From: an uncultured bacterium
GTDB lineage: Bacteria; Planctomycetota; UBA8742; UBA2392
Reading direction: 5' to 3'
Length of the DNA: 64,000 nt
Assembly (NCBI GenBank): GCA_938014885.1
Contig: CALLQI010000012.1
Span: 62,001 to 126,000, forward strand
Both the position numbers and the translations under genes were made by a program. Shown piece by piece: positions 63,483-64,000 of the stretch; the stretch's first letter is position 1, and the number at the start of each line of letters is the position of its first letter. Under the pieces are notes generated by a model. It was not told where the DNA came from. It saw only the letters and a program-made list of their open reading frames with translations, and ran no database searches.

Positions 63483-63848
63483 ATGCCTTATGAATGGATT
63501 GCACTGGGCGCTCTGGCCGCCAAAAACAAGGCGACGGCGGAAGCTGCATCGCAGGCAAGTCGAACGGCTGCGAATGCGGAAGCGGCGATCTTTGAGCTTC
63601 GCGATCAGGTCGAGCGACAGGCGCTGCTGATTCGCAGCTTGCTGCTGGTCCTGGACCGGCGCGGGCTGACTAACGAGGACGACTTCCGCGAGATCATGGA
63701 AGAAGTTGATCTAAGCGACGGCTGTCGCGACGGCAGGTATCGACCCTTGGGCCCACTCAAGAACTGTCCGCGGTGCAGCAAGGTCAACAAGAAGCGTGCG
63801 GTGGTGTGCCTCTATTGCGGAACGAAGCTGCCCCAGGATGTGCCGTAG
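63483..63848 (+). CDS. Small zinc-ribbon protein
   Basis: A 121-residue protein: an Ala-rich helical N-terminal part (about 1-55), a region with NEDDFREIMEEVD, and a C-terminal zinc ribbon with CPRC and CLYCG. A strong GGAGGTGG ribosome site supports ATG 63483. It may bind nucleic acid or protein; I recognise no family. No gene was supported in the remaining bases to 64000. Confidence 0.75.
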   Translation: MPYEWIALGALAAKNKATAEAASQASRTAANAEAAIFELRDQVERQALLIRSLLLVLDRRGLTNEDDFREIMEEVDLSDGCRDGRYRPLGPLKNCPRCSKVNKKRAVVCLYCGTKLPQDVP

Positions 63849-64000
63849 CGGCACGCCAGTCTTTCATGACGATCTATGCACTGGCCGACTGGATCGCTGC
63901 GGTGGGACCACTAAGTCGCTATTGTGCAGCCCAGTCCCGCAATGACTCGGCCTCAAGAACAACCCCTAGGTTCCTGGCGTTCGCGCAACGTGATTGCGCT

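Overview
The window is a high-GC bacterial chromosome segment with tightly packed genes and short intergenic gaps. It encodes meso-DAP-type peptidoglycan synthesis (MurE carries the DNPR motif), an ADP-heptose-type glycosyltransferase, a lipoprotein, and a probable outer-membrane barrel, so the cell is diderm. Several traits recall Planctomycetota: secreted HEAT-repeat/von Willebrand A proteins, a Hanks-type kinase with DWG in place of DFG, a membrane-anchored SUMF1 protein, and a short cell-wall cluster without ftsA or ftsZ. I infer an uncultured planctomycete or close relative with moderate confidence; nothing here proves the taxon.

Layout. 1-8.4 kb: a cell-wall cluster (mraZ, small ORF, rsmH, ftsL-like, ftsI, murE, murF, mraY) behind one promoter that contains MraZ boxes; it stops at mraY. 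8.4-12 kb: a minus-strand run with an NTF2-like protein, a HEAT-vWA protein, a crotonase and a SixA-like phosphatase. 12-17.4 kb: a large secreted protease/PDZ protein and a Ser/Thr kinase. 17.5-23.6 kb: queC, an acidic-tailed protein, mfd, a SurA-like chaperone and a small MerR protein. 23.6-28.5 kb: a glycosyltransferase, a large HEAT protein, an unknown protein and a DUF4282 membrane protein. 28.5-33.3 kb: dnaG-rpoD-zinc-ribbon operon on the minus strand. 33.5 kb: tRNA-Glu(CTC) with promoter and terminator. 33.7-36 kb: nucleotidyltransferase, truncated globin and threonine dehydratase. 36.2-41 kb: a second HEAT-vWA protein, a MoxR ATPase, a phosphoesterase and a membrane protein. 41.3-49 kb: truD, a TPR protein, a lipoprotein, a barrel, a CAP protein, a PHP phosphoesterase and a CDF exporter. 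49.2-60.8 kb: a secreted hydrolase-like protein, coiled-coil protein, RusA-like and SUMF1 genes, GspF/GspL/GspM-like pilus or secretion genes with a PTS EIIA gene between them, and hflX. 60.8-64 kb: a REP-associated tyrosine transposase (frameshifted) flanked by REP hairpins, a membrane protein, a flavoprotein and a small zinc-ribbon protein.

The gaps hold three unrelated families of structured repeat: (i) REP hairpins around the transposase at 60.8-61.5 kb; (ii) four long imperfect inverted repeats at 41.2, 51.0, 54.3 and 56.6 kb built from short CACGAAG-type words; (iii) hairpins with an invariant GGGAC loop at 36.1 kb. Three secreted proteins (8980-10614, 36242-37957, 49243-50910) share a helical N-terminal module that ends in a W-x-x-W motif, each joined to a different or differently elaborated C-terminal domain. 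Two proteins carry degenerate enzyme domains: a split pseudo-protease inside the 12-kb protease and an alpha/beta-hydrolase lacking its nucleophile and histidine.

No CRISPR array, prophage, rRNA or antiphage island was found. The last ~150 bases (63849-64000) show no gene I can support.
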